Shown piece after piece: positions 12,025-23,300 of a stretch of DNA of 64,000 nucleotides; positions within the stretch are counted from its first letter, which is position 1; the number at the start of each line of letters is the position of its first letter. Origin of the DNA: Danio rerio (taxonomy: Eukaryota > Chordata > Actinopteri > Cypriniformes > Danionidae); the NCBI RefSeq assembly GCF_049306965.1, contig NC_133180.1:20819501-20883500 (forward strand), in the 5' to 3' direction. The notes beneath the pieces were generated by a model. That model saw only the letters and a list, made by a program, of their open reading frames with translations, was not told the DNA's origin and did no database searches. Position numbers and translations under genes: made by a program.

Positions 12025-15000
12025 ATGCTTTGTAAATGTGCAGCGGGCGCTTTGAGAGCGCTGCGGCCCGCGACTCCTCGAATTGGAGTTTTAAATCTGA
12101 CCGCTCTTAGCGCATCTTTGTCGGCTAACAGAACGTCCTGGTCCCGCTGGACACATATGCGGGATTCAAGTAACGCCGCCTGGACACCCAAGGTAAATAG
12201 TTATTAATTTAAAAACTAAAAAGAATTAAATAACCCATTAATGCACGAACAAATATCTAATTTGCAACATATAATAAAACAACACACATTTTACTCTTCA
12301 GGTTCCTCAAACACCCACATGGGAGCCCGTAGCTGAAAGTCAACTACCACCGGTAATGGCTCTTTATTTTTACATGTACGTTTTATAATGCAACTTGATT
12401 ATTATTTGTTTTTTTGTTTTTTCTGTATGCAATTAAGATACGTGAAAAGAAGACATTGGGATAATCTTTGTAAATCTTTTTGTTTCTTTAACTTAGTTAT
12501 TAACAACATTAGCAAGTGGCAATACTAAATCTTGTCAAAAGATTAAGTCAATTTAGATTTACTGATATATATTTCTGAACTAGTGTTTCTTAAACCTTAC
12601 AATAGAGGGCAGCAGAGTAACTTCAAACCAATGACTGTAAAAAATACAGAAACCTACAGAAACTGCAGCTCTCAACAATGAATTTTTCAAATTGTTATTA
12701 TTAATGTCAAAACATTTACTGTGCAAAGAGTTGTACAACTATTACGGGAACATAATTAATATCATAATAATGATAGAAAAGGCAGGTTAAAATATTTAAA
12801 AAATCATATAAGACTAAACAGTGAAAGTCTTTCAAAGAACTACAAAAAAATATATATATAACTTGCATTTGTGTAAAATGAATTACCAAGTGGAACGAAA
12901 AAAATAATATGTTAAATAACAATTAAAGTAATGATTTAAAAAATATATATCACAAGTTTGGTGTTTTCAGAGAGATACATTTAAACCATAGACTTTATAC
13001 AATACAATACAATACAATACTAAACTTTATTGTCAGACTCTTGCATAACAGCATGATAAATACTCCTTATAAAGAAAAAAAAAACATTCAACACAGACTT
13101 TATTCAGCTCCAAGACAGCCTGATGTATAAATGACTTTTTTTTATTTCACTTTATTAAAACTCAGGGCTCTAAATCGACGGTTAGCCTTTAATGGTATAA
13201 ATTCATTATCAAACACAAAATTAGGGTTCGAAATGATGTTTTTTGCCAGCCTTGTGAGGTTCTTGTTATACGAAGGGTCCTATAATTTCTCAAGAGGCTT
13301 TCCTACTATCCTTGAACAGACTCAAGACAGACTCGTATACCATACAGAATTACAATACTGCAGAACACTCACAAGTACTGACATAAATTAATGTTCAAGA
13401 ATCTTTTTCAATGCTTCAAAAAATCTAAGATGACGCAAAAACAAAATTGATTCTTTGTTACACGCACTATTAATATGATCTTTTCATGAAACCTTGTTGT
13501 CTATTATTATACCCAAATACTTGTATTTGTTTACCTGTCTGATGTTTACATCATGTATGACTACAAGGTTTGTGGATACATCAGATGTTGTTGATTTTCT
13601 TTGCTTTTCTAGGTATTTTTCTAGAGCATTTTTGTCACACCACACTAAAAGATTATATTTTTTACTTATTTGTTTCTAAACATTTCTTAAAACAATTCTT
13701 ACAATTTATGTTTTCCTGCAAAGTTAACAATGTAACCATATTTAACATTTAGGCAACAAGAATCTCACCAGATTTAGTGGACAAGCTAGAGAGATTGGCA
13801 CTTGTTGATTTCGGCAGTGAGGAAGGAGTGGACTGTCTGGAGAAAGCCATCCGATTTGCAGATCAGCTTCATGTCATTAACACTGACGGTGTGGAACCAA
13901 TGGATTCAGTTCTAGAGGACAGGTAACTACTGAAACTCACATCAACAGTGGGCAAGTTGTTGTGGATATGATCTGAGGAAAATATTCATTCATTCATTAA
14001 TTTTCTTTTCGGCTCAGTCCTTTTATTAATCTGGGGTCACCACGGCGGAATGAATCGGCAACTTATCCAGCATATGTTTTACGCAGCGGATGCCCTTCCA
14101 GCTGCAACCTATAACTGGGAAACAACCATACACACTTATTCACAGACACCCAATTTCACACATGCCCACATATTCACACATACCCAATTCATCTGCAGTG
14201 CATGTCTTTGCTTGTGGGTTAAACCGTAGCACCCAGAGGAAATCCACACGAACACGGGGAGAACATGCAAATTCCACACAGAAATGTCAACTGACCCAGC
14301 CGAGGCGTGAACCAGCGACCTTCTTGGTATGAGATGATTTTGCTACCCACTGCGCCACCGTGACGACCCCTGAGGGAATAGAACTTCATTAATCTGTTTA
14401 TTTAACTTTCGATTATATAATTATATTGCTAACCCGATTTCACCAAGCAGGACATGTTCCTGGATTAACATCTACTGTATGTTGATCCTGGAACAACATT
14501 CCAATCAGCCAATCAGAATTAAGGGATACGTTTACAGTTCATGTTAAGTTTAGGCTTACAGTTGGGTTTATGCACTTCTACATGATTGTATTCAACTATT
14601 ATTCCTCTCTGATTTTGGGAATAAGTCGCAGTTATGGTTGGGTTTAGGGGTAGGGAGTAGGTATGGGTTACATTTTCGAACAAAAGTGATGATCCAGGAT
14701 CAACATAGATGTTAATGTAGGATCGCATGGTACTTGTCAAAATCATGACGTGCTCATGTTTATATTGTTTAAATTTATACAGCAGGCCTATTTGATTCTG
14801 ATTGTTGACGCATGTAAAGTAGTTCCAGCAAGTTCTGACCACATTACTGTTCCATAACACTACACATTAGACTGTTTGCAATTGTTTCAAAGGTCTTCAC
14901 AGAATACGAAAAAAAAAACTAATTGAAAAAGCAAATGCGTAAAATAAACGCACAGTTCATCCAAAAATCTATAATCAAGTACTTATCCTCCACTTGTTCC

Positions 15001-17160
15001 ACACCTGTTTATGTTTTCCTCTTCTGTTGAACACTATTTTGAAGTATGTTTGAGACCAGTGGTCATTGACCTGAAGTTTTCCCCCCACTGTGGAAGTCAG
15101 TTAATACAGGGTTTCAAAACATCTTCTTATTTGAAAACAGAAATAGGAAACAAATATTTGGAACTTAGTTCAGGGCAACAGGTTGAGTGAATTCTCATTT
15201 TGGGGTTTAAACAACCAGATAAAATCAGTTATGATTTTGATCAGGTATGACAGAGGTTCTTAAAGTGGGGGTCGGGACCCCCCGAGGGGTCGCGGGACAA
15301 TGAAGGGGGGTCGCCTGGTGATTTTCAAAAATCAATTAATTTTTATTAAACCTTAAGACTTACTGTATTTTATCAATAACCTACTGAAGAGAAAAAAATA
15401 GTCGTTTAAAGTTACTATAAACTATATAGTTACTATAGTAGCTTATAGATGCTAGTTCTATTAGATTGCGACTTCTCGTGTAATTACATTATACTAAAGA
15501 CACAGCAATACTGTCAGATGCAGCAGATTTTATAACACCAGGTTAAACTTTCTAGCCCATTTACAGCACTGACATACATAAAAAAAAAAAAAACAAAGAA
15601 TAGACTTGGGTCTATTGGTGTGTTTGTGCGCGTCATTGCATACAAGGTTTCTGTATTTATAACCACCACCTCAGAGAATATTGGGGGTCACGAGTCACTG
15701 ACATTGTCATTTTGGGGGTCGCGGGCTGAAAAGTTTGGGAACCCCTGAGTTATGACATACCCTTGTGTTGAGCCATGTAAATGGCACAGGCATATCTAAT
15801 AGCTCATAGTTACATGTGTTAGCTACCTGCGTCTGTTGGTTCTTTGCCTACACATTGTGCATTTAAAATCTTTTAACGCATGCCAAGCCATTGATTATTC
15901 CACTTATTCTGTGGTCATTCTGCAAAGTTTAGACCAATTAAAAATATGAATGCTCTTGGCAACTCATTAATTGACCTAATTTTCAACAGTTTTGACATGC
16001 GCGTGTGTTTAACCATGTAAACAGCACAGGCATATCTAATAGCTCATAGTTACATGTGTTGGCTACCTACGTCTGGTGGTTCTTTGCCCTCACATTGTGC
16101 ATTTAAAATGCTTTAACACATGCCAAGCCATTAATTACCCCACTTATTCTGTGGTCATTCTGCAAAGTTTAGACCAATTAAAAGTATTAATGCTCTTGGC
16201 AACTCATTATTTGACCTAATTTTCATTAGTTATACGCTTGTGTTTATGCATGTAAATGAAACAGGCATATCGAATAGCTCATTGCAACATGTGTTTGCTT
16301 ACTCTTCGCAAATTTATTTTTCCATTTATTATAAAATCACATTTCATACGTAATAATTGGAAGCTGATTGACCGCCTGTCGGCTGACTAGTGAAATATAC
16401 TTCTGTGTTCTTGAGATTACGACATTTGTCACCGAGTTACTATGGTTACTACTAATGTTTGAGGGTAGCACATTTATTTCAAACTGTGATCAAAACTAAC
16501 TGGAACTACCTGTGCATCAATCGATTTTATTACACACCTCCCAGCCAATCAGAATCAAGAATTTTAGTAGACCGTGTTAATTATTCCTTGTATATATTTG
16601 CCACATTTTCTTGGTGTAAAATGGTGAATCCAGTTTTGCTCTCTGTAACTACTCATCCAAGTATGTTTGCTCACAGTACAGTTTCAACATTTCTTCATTG
16701 TTTTCATTTTTTTGTACTCCATGCTGTGTACAGAGAGCTGTATCTGAGAGATGATACAGTAACAGAGGGTGAATGTGCTGAGGAGCTGCTCCAGCTGGCC
16801 AAACACACAGTAGAGGAGTACTTTCTGGCACCTCCAGGTAAAAAAGTGGCCAAGCAGTTTTATTAAAACAAATGTATCTCCATACTAACATTTAAAACCA
16901 AGGTTTGTATAATTAACTGATTAAGCCAGGGATGAAAGACACATTCTATTAGAAACTTTTAACATTTAGCCGAATTTTTATGCACTGTTGTTTACATATG
17001 TTTGCTCAACAGATGATGTGTGTTATTTTTATTATTATTATTATTATTATTTTTCAATACTAAATGAATAATAAAATTGTATTGTTTTTTAATTGCAGGA
17101 AACATCCCACTACCAAAGAGGGAAGAGAGATCTGCTATGCTTAAGGACTCAGAATTTTGA
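12025..17160 (+). CDS. gatc: Glutamyl-tRNA(Gln) amidotransferase subunit C, mitochondrial
   Basis: Five coding exons: 12025-12192, 12302-12352, 13753-13922, 16734-16837 and 17099-17160 (TGA at 17158-17160). They sum to 555 bases, or 184 residues, and every junction has GT-AG sites and a matching phase. GatC is the small subunit of the GatCAB complex, which amidates Glu-tRNA(Gln) to Gln-tRNA(Gln) in the mitochondrial matrix. The N-terminus, about the first 55 residues, has many Arg and hydroxyl residues and few acidic ones, as in a mitochondrial presequence. The conserved core follows: [37 protein letters not shown], then [20 protein letters not shown]. The start is the first ATG that opens the presequence. 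Introns 2 and 3 are long and filled with repeats. The product is somewhat longer than I remember for human GATC, because of the N-terminus and a short C-terminal tail. Confidence 0.95.
13000..13740 (-). mobile_element. Fragment of a non-LTR retrotransposon (LINE) in gatc intron 2
   Basis: On the minus strand, bases around 13569-13490 read [20 protein letters not shown] before a stop. The KYLGIIID block is a typical late motif of LINE reverse transcriptases. An ACAAT repeat at 13000-13020, next to 'aaactttattgtcag', would be its 3' tail. It is 5'-truncated and broken by stops. The family (L2/CR1- or RTE-like) is not certain. Confidence 0.55.
13985..14370 (-). mobile_element. DANA-type SINE, near complete
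   Basis: Read on the minus strand it starts with the tRNA-like head (cgtcacggtggcgcagtggg) and ends with ...agtccgaaaag-like sequence and an (ATTC)n/(GAAT)n tail at 13985-14000. It lies in gatc intron 3. The apparent open frame inside it is not a gene. Confidence 0.85.
14440..14750. mobile_element. Palindromic MITE in gatc intron 3
   Basis: The left arm (about 14443-14500, with ggattaacatctac and gttgatcctgg) is the inverted copy of the right arm (about 14690-14745, with ccaggatcaacatagatgtt). The interior has no transposase. Ends are approximate. Confidence 0.6.
14947..15210. mobile_element. Palindromic MITE of the 'gatagttcaccc' family
   Basis: Starts acagttcatccaaaaatc and ends ctcattttggggtttaaac. 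In between it has cttctgttgaacac and its partner halves, as in the other family members in this window. Diverged. Confidence 0.5.
15251..15747. mobile_element. Non-autonomous hAT-type element
   Basis: Starts cagaggttcttaaagtgggg and ends gtttgggaacccctg. The flanking 8-mers aggtatga (15243-15250) and agttatga (15748-15755) match at 7 of 8 bases, a decayed hAT target duplication. A relative lies at 32880-33518, with the same gtcggga...gggggtcg blocks. No transposase frame. Confidence 0.8.
15763..16300 (+). repeat. Tandem duplication, about 236-base unit, 2.3 copies
   Basis: Units begin near 15763, 15999 and 16231, each with tgtaaatggcacaggcatat or a variant. Units 1 and 2 match closely over their whole length, sharing blocks such as ctcatagttacatgtgtt and ttctgcaaagtttagacc. 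The third is cut after about 70 bases. It lies in gatc intron 3. Confidence 0.85.
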
Positions 17161-17193
17161 TGTAAGCGTAACATTGGCTCTGGTGTGCATTAT

Positions 17194-17199
17194 AATAAA
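17194..17199 (+). terminator. Likely gatc polyadenylation signal
   Basis: AATAAA lies 34 bases after the gatc stop codon. It is the first consensus hexamer downstream, and a short 3' UTR is plausible. Confidence 0.5.
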
Positions 17200-17554
17200 T
17201 ATTTATTTCAAAATATTTCATCTGTTGTACTGTGCTTGTTTGTAGTGTGGTAATGTTCTAAACATTTAAAAGGAAAAGCATATTTACATTTTTTATACCA
17301 ACTGAAATGTATTCATAATTAAAAATATATTAATGATGAGTTTACTATATTGCTTAAATTATTATATTTATCATATAGTCGTTATAAGTTAAATAACAGT
17401 AATAATAGCAATACCAGACATTTTTGTTGGATTTGTTCTGCCTTTATAAAACAAGTCATCACAGTAAATTCCCTCATTTTAATAATGTTTGTCTAACAAA
17501 TGATTATAAAATGAAAATACTGACGTCACTGAACAAGATTACTTTGTAGATTAG

Positions 17555-17743
17555 CACTGAACAGGTGAGAATGGAAACTGAAAGTTACTTCAGGAAAAAG
17601 TCTACCGCAAAGAGAGAGTCCCCATTGAACAGTGGAGGCTAATTTTTAACACCAAACAACTGGAGTCTGGCAAGAAGTTGCAAGAATATGGAATCAAAGC
17701 AGGAAGCATCATTTTTATGACATTACGTCTCCGAGGAGGATAA
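17555..17743 (+). pseudogene. isg15-like fragment: response element fused to a C-terminal ubiquitin-like half
   Basis: Bases 17566-17592 (gagaatggaaactgaaag...) match the isg15 promoter at 20711-20737 and contain the interferon-response motif GGAAACTGAAAGT. Directly after it, 17582-17743 is an open frame of 53 codons plus TAA. By my hand alignment, 34 of 51 residues equal the end of Isg15, including KERVP, RLIF, QLESG and the terminal MTLRLRGG. The whole N-terminal domain, the first half of the second domain, the 5' UTR and the intron are missing. An in-frame TGA lies just before the frame, and its only Met is nine residues from the end. This is best read as a tandem isg15 copy with an internal deletion. 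An AATAAA near 17811 could be its old poly(A) signal. Whether it is transcribed is unknown. Confidence 0.75.
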
Positions 17744-17819
17744 TCGGAGATCAGTGCGATTCATTATTTATTCTTCAATTTAACAATGATTAAACGCTAA
17801 ACATGCCTAAAAATAAAGT

Positions 17820-19658
17820 CCCGAGAGCTATTTTTTATTATTATTTGCATAATATATTACACGACACGTAGCCTACCAAATAGGTTATAACAGGTCTTAC
17901 AAATTGTATCAAAATATTTGATGTAACTTAATTTGATTCTGAATAATTTGTATCGTATCGGGTAAAATATGAAGTGAACGTAATCCTCACTCATTTCCAG
18001 TTTAATGATTCCACATGTGCTGATCTAAACTTGCCACTTTTGTTGTTACTTTGACTGTATTTCAATTTAAAATAAAAATGCCAAACAAACCAATCCTGTC
18101 CAATGTGTTTGTTTTCTTGACTTTATATGGAGTAAACACAAAATAGGGGTATTGATTTCATTTTGAAAAGAATAAGAGCTGATTGTATATGTAACCTGTT
18201 CTTATCATAATGATATCTGTCCATTGCAAATAAATTAGTGAAAGCCCAGCTGTAATGTCTTGCTTTCTGGTGTGTTTCTGAGTAATTGGCTAAAGCATTG
18301 AAAGAGAAGTTTAAAATAATAGCACTGTGCAGTTTAATGAAACCATTCATTCTGTGAAGAAAACCAATGTCAATAATGGTCATTTATGAAGGAGGAACGT
18401 TAGCAGTGTCACAGTTTATAAAACATCTTTCTTTCTAAATTATAAATGAGTCCTTCCAAAACATTGTTCAAAAACAATGGAATTTAAGTAAAAAGTTGAT
18501 TTAAGAAAGGAAAACATACAAAGAGGTTGAGCAAATTATAGGATGTTTATTTGAAATGATCTCCAGTGCTACAAAATGGCCACAAAAACCTGAAATACGT
18601 AGATGAAATGTAAAATGAGTTACTAAAAGACGATGAGTAAAACCCATGAAACTTAGTGGCACGAAAACCATGGCAATGTTTCTCATGCTGTGGTGTTGGG
18701 TCTACTTATCCTAACCCATGTATCATGCAGTTTGAATGAATCAAAATACTTCAAGAGATTATGTTGCCCTATGCCATGGGGAAATACCCTGCTAGGCCCA
18801 AATTGAATTTGCATGCACAGAAATTTGCAGATTTTTGCAACAACAAAAATTGTCGATTATTGAGTGTATTTATTTACTTGTGCAAATTTGTTTTTTTTTT
18901 TTATTAATTTTAGTCATTTTATTAACAAATATGCTAGTGTTTATTTGATATTTTTACAATACCGTTTGTAAAATAATATTTTCTGTCTTTTGAGTAAAAA
19001 TATTATATGAGACTTGCTTTGTTTACCAAACAAATTAGATTTGCAGTGTAAAACTTAACGTTAAATAAATGTTAAAATCATTATTTTTTACTTTAAGTTT
19101 GTTTTTAGGTAATATATTTGCAAAATAATTCAGCATGAATCTGCTGATTGTTTACAAAATTCTACACAGAAGTAGCAATAAATGTCCACAGATTCTTTCT
19201 GACCCTAGTAATGACCCCCCAAAAACAAAAGAAAGCAGGTAGCAGCTTCGTTTCAGACAAAAAGGATTGAGGTAATGGAGTGGCCTGCTCAATCCCCTGA
19301 GCTCAACCCAAGTAAAAACTTGTGGGGTGATAATAAAAATTCAAGTTCTGAACAAAATATTTGCAGGAACTGTATGGACTGAAAAAAAACTGCTTGGTTG
19401 CTAAATGTTTTATTATTATTAAAATTAAAAATAATGTCTCCACAATTAAATATTAGTTTAGTAGTTTGAACTGAAGTACATGTCTTTAATTTATACATTT
19501 GTAATTTAAAAGAGAAAAATATTAATACTGCAATTTTTAACAGGTTAATTTTCATATTATTTGCCTTCTGTTAAAAATCTCATAATATTTTAATTTAGAA
19601 TTAAATGTGTGATGTTTCCATTATATTTATATATGTGAAATATATAACATATATAATA
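17820..19658. other. Intergenic DNA without a recognised gene
   Basis: AT-rich sequence with short unsupported open frames on both strands. Bases near 19245-19325 (gtggcctgctcaatcccctg) resemble a scrap of a Tc1-type transposase region, but too little is left to call it. No RNA gene was recognised. Confidence 0.4.
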
Positions 19659-19659
19659 A

Positions 19660-19894
19660 CATGGGTTTCCTCCGATTTCCCCCACAGTCCCAAGACATGC
19701 GGTACAGGTGAATTGGGTAGGCTAAATTGTCCATAGTGTATGAGTGTGTGTATGGATATTTCCCATAGATGGGTTGCAGCTGGAAGGGCATTTGCTGCGT
19801 AAAAACATGTGCTGGATAAGTTGGTGGTTCAATCCGCTGTGGCGACCCCTGATGAATAAAGAGACTAATCTAAAAAGAAAATGAATGAATGAAT
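19660..19894 (+). mobile_element. DANA-type SINE, 5'-truncated
   Basis: Begins inside the SINE body (gggtttcctccgatttcccc) and runs through gacatgcggtacaggtgaat and gcagctggaagggcat to an AATGAATG tail. The tRNA-like head is missing. Confidence 0.8.
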
Positions 19895-20712
19895 TTATTC
19901 AAAAAGTCCAATAAAACACCATGGTTATCCTTAATAGTATTGCTTTGCCATGACAAATCTAAAACGTATCTTTAAGTCAGCTGCTAAAATGAGAACATTT
20001 CAATATCATGCAAAATAATATCAGTTAATTCACAGGTTTTCTTCTATAACAAACGCTCATTGTTCTAATAATGGAACAAAATAGATCGAAGCGGGCGTGT
20101 CGTTTCTGTATGACGTGTTTTACCTGGATTTCCCCGATCTTGTGACCATAGAAAGCTCATTCCAGTGATTTCATGTTATGCCAAAATAAACTTCTCAACT
20201 GTTGTTACATTTATTCTCACTAGTTTTTCATTTGCAACCACAGAATTCTTCTTGTTGTTTACAGAAAAAGCAGAAAGCTCTTCTTCCTTTCTCCAAAAAA
20301 ATAAATAAATAAATGAAAATTTAACTTCCCAATGCTGTGGTTGCATGAATGAGAAGTGCAAGTGTGCCTATTTTACTTTTTCAAATATCTTAAGAAAAAA
20401 AAGGTCAGAATATGGATATAACAATATCCAATCCATTCAGTGTAACCTATAATATTTATGTAAAAAATAAATCCCATTTTAGCATTTGCTTCATATCTTT
20501 TTGTATTTAGGTTATAAGGCTACTATATTCTACATTTTATAATATTTTACAATTTAGGCTACATATTTTATTATTATTATTTATTTTGACAGATGCAACA
20601 TCCATTGATTGATTATTGCTGTTAAAAACACCTTTTTGTCTCCAGTGTAGTAGGATCAATATATGATGTTGTTTAGAGACTTGCCCGGGCTTGCATCAGC
20701 AATTTTGGGAGA

Positions 20713-20755
20713 ATGGAAACCGAAAGTTATTTCTTGTGCTTTCGGAAACGAAACA
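20713..20755 (+). promoter_or_regulatory. Interferon-response elements of isg15
   Basis: GGAAACCGAAAGT at 20714-20726 fits the ISRE consensus GAAANNGAAA bound by ISGF3 and IRF factors. A second GAAA pair, GGAAACGAAAC, lies at 20743-20753, with an inverted GAAAG (ctttc) at about 20739. They sit about 330 bases upstream of the start codon and about 190 upstream of the first splice donor. This is the expected control region of a type I interferon-induced gene. A GC box (gaggcggggc, about 20763) and a TATA-like ttaaatattc (about 20786) follow. Confidence 0.8.
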
Positions 20756-21049
20756 CTAGTTAGAGGCGGGGCTTGAGTTCATGCCTTAAATATTCGTGCC
20801 TCTAATCATCACAGTTGTTGGCACATCACTTGATTTCGGTGCGACTTGCAGGACTTATTCAAGAAAGAAGAAAACTTTTGAAAAAATCAGCGAAAGCCTC
20901 ATTCAGCAACTTATTTTACCATCATAACTCGGTAAGTCATTCATTATGAGTTAATTAGACCTATACATTAATACAACAGCACGTTTTAAATAAGCATGAT
21001 TGCTGCCGTTGCTTCATTTTATTCATGTGTTTTATTCTGACAGGTGACG

Positions 21050-21523
21050 ATGCAGCTGACTGTAAAACTGCTTGGCGGTGATGTGAAGCGCCTGGAAGTG
21101 AGCGGTGATGCTACCGTTGGAATACTCAAACAGGTTATCTCTCAGTACTTCAACGTGCCCACTTTTAAGCAGAAGCTGTCGGCCGAAAACGGTCAGCGGA
21201 TCAGCCTGGAGGATGAATCCCGGACCCTCAGCAGCTACGGGCTGAACTCCGACTCGGTGGTGATGCTCCTCATCACAACTAATCCCGGAACTTTCCAGGT
21301 GTTCGTCAAGAACGAGAAGGGCCAGGTCAAAACTTATGATGTGGACGCCAACGAGACCGTCGATCAGCTCCAGACCAAGATCTACCAGAAAGAGAGAGTG
21401 CCGAAGGACCAGCAGAGACTGATTTTCAAAGGCAGACAGCTCGAGTCTGGCATGAAGTTGCAGGACTATGACATCACCTCATTGAGCACCATTCACATGA
21501 CTCTCCGTCTACGAGGAGGATAA
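21050..21523 (+). CDS. isg15: Interferon-stimulated gene 15, ubiquitin-like modifier
   Basis: An uninterrupted coding frame of 157 residues in exon 2. An untranslated exon 1 ends at a CTCG/GTAAGT donor at 20931/20932. The 112-base intron ends with CAG at 21041-21043, six bases before the ATG at 21050. The GTG at 21044 is not the start. Two ubiquitin-like domains can be seen: [10 protein letters not shown] to about residue 74, and [15 protein letters not shown] to the end. The protein ends LRLRGG directly at TAA, so it needs no C-terminal trimming before activation. Isg15 is conjugated to target proteins during antiviral responses and can be secreted as a signal. The promoter carries ISRE motifs. 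A broken relative lies 3.3 kb upstream. Confidence 0.96.
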   Translation: MQLTVKLLGGDVKRLEVSGDATVGILKQVISQYFNVPTFKQKLSAENGQRISLEDESRTLSSYGLNSDSVVMLLITTNPGTFQVFVKNEKGQVKTYDVDANETVDQLQTKIYQKERVPKDQQRLIFKGRQLESGMKLQDYDITSLSTIHMTLRLRGG

Positions 21524-23300
21524 TGATGCAGTAGGAATGCAGATAGCTGTTAAAATCTTACTACTCAGAGTTTTGAGTAGTTCTGTCTGTCCTGCTTTGT
21601 TTTTGTTAACTTACGTTGACTTTTAATTGCAGGCTATTTATATTCATATATGATAAAGCAGGGCAAAAGATCGTGTCTCGTAATAAAAGATAGGCTTACC
21701 GTTTCATGATGAGAAATGATGAGCTATTCTTTAAATTCGATTGCTGTATTGTGCATTGTTCTAAAAAATAGCCTAATAATTGAAACATTTCCAAATTAGT
21801 TGTTGTTAAAGTGCTAAAAGTCTATTCAAATGTTTATTCAAGTGTTTTCAATGCCGTGATGTTCACACGGTATTATGCTCTGAGCATGATCGTTCATGTT
21901 TACTGCATTTCAGTGTATATATCTTTACATTCCTGTATCTTTAATATAATCTATCACATTTTGCATTATTAAAAACAATAATGTTTTTGCTGTATTTTGT
22001 GTTAAAAAATAAATAAATAATTGGAACATTTCCAAGCATGTGGTATTTTTTTATCGACTCAGCCAATGGTTTAGTCCAGTGATTTCCAAGTCTTTTAAAT
22101 CAGTTTGCTCAGTTATTTGTAACTTGAGAATTACAGTAATAAAAACTTTATAACATCTATTCTTCTGTGTAACAAGAAAGAAATGCCTTATTTCTATTAT
22201 TATTTTTAAATAGCCTAATTAACAAAAATGCCGTGGTGTTTTAACATATACATTTAAATATATAAAAAATATACATACGATAAATATATATTTTTTATTT
22301 ATTGAAAAAAATGGTTACGACACAGCCAATTCAAGTTTTACACCTTAAGAACTATGCTCTTCAATAAATAAAACAAATGAGTTATTTTGAATGAAAAAAC
22401 TGAGGCCCCCTGCTGTCTATAAACGTTATGACAAACGTATAATAAACTGAACATTTTTATCTATTAATGGTACAAGTGTTTTAAATCTAAAGCTATAAGT
22501 TGGAAATTGATCATATTGAGTTAAAGTTACTTGAAAGTGCAAACTGATAACATGCAAAGTCTAAGCACAAACTTAAAAAAAGACGTACACAATATTTTAA
22601 ATGTAACAATACAACAGCTCGTTTGTTTATTAACCTGTATTTTTGCACAGAAGTGTATTATGATGAAGACATTCTTGGAATTCTATCAAATATTTTTGCA
22701 TGGGTTTTATTTGTTACCTGTTATAAAATGCAGAAATGATCATCTGTACATTTTATTTTTACATCACTGTCATGTAGTTATTTCACATGCCTGAAAACAC
22801 GTTCACGTTACTTGGGTTTCCTTGGTCATGTGACCATAGGGAATTCCCTGACTTTCCAATGGTTCACTCAGGAGCTACAAACGAAAACATCCGTTTCTGA
22901 TGAAACAATACTGAAGGCCAGTCTCCAGTATGCCACAGGAAATGGCACAAAACCCAAAAATAACACAAAATTCACTGGTTTACTGTTAACAAATACAAAG
23001 CCATACAATTTAAAAAAAATCTTTTCAAAAAGTTTTTTATTGGCATTTATGATTCCATAATGAAACTTTAACATCAACAAAACCTTTTTATCTAATGCAA
23101 AAAAGATCTTTAATTTATTATAATGTTCTTCACACTTACATTTTCAACCATTTCTTTTGGTTTATCCAAAATCATCCTTTTGAAAACTTCATTTAAAAAA
23201 TGTCTTAAGTACAACAAAAATAGAAAGAAAGAAGGAACAGTAATGTTTACTGTTTTATTGTGTGTCAATTGTTTTCCTTCAAAAAAAAGTCAACTGCATA
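21524..23300. other. isg15 3' region and intergenic DNA
   Basis: AT-rich. Candidate poly(A) signals for isg15 include aataaaag near 21681 and further hexamers near 22010. No other gene is supported. The segment 22802-22860 resembles 20114-20170 upstream of isg15, sharing the block tgtgaccatag. Confidence 0.5.

Noticed and set aside
12006-12191. Minus-strand frame over gatc exon 1
   Set aside because: It is the shadow of the GC-rich gatc presequence exon. It has no family features.
14090-14332. 80-codon open frame in gatc intron 3
   Set aside because: It lies wholly inside an antisense DANA-type SINE. The same applies to frames at 42792-43088, 47209-47439, 53347-53571 and 57669-57983.
16459-16866. 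135-codon frame overlapping a gatc exon
   Set aside because: Only 16734-16837 is the real gatc exon. The upstream part is intron read through the acceptor, and the true entry is at the CAG before 16734.
21044-21049. An earlier GTG start for isg15
   Set aside because: It is the first codon after the splice acceptor. The ATG at 21050 begins the conserved ubiquitin-like [10 protein letters not shown] and is the natural start.
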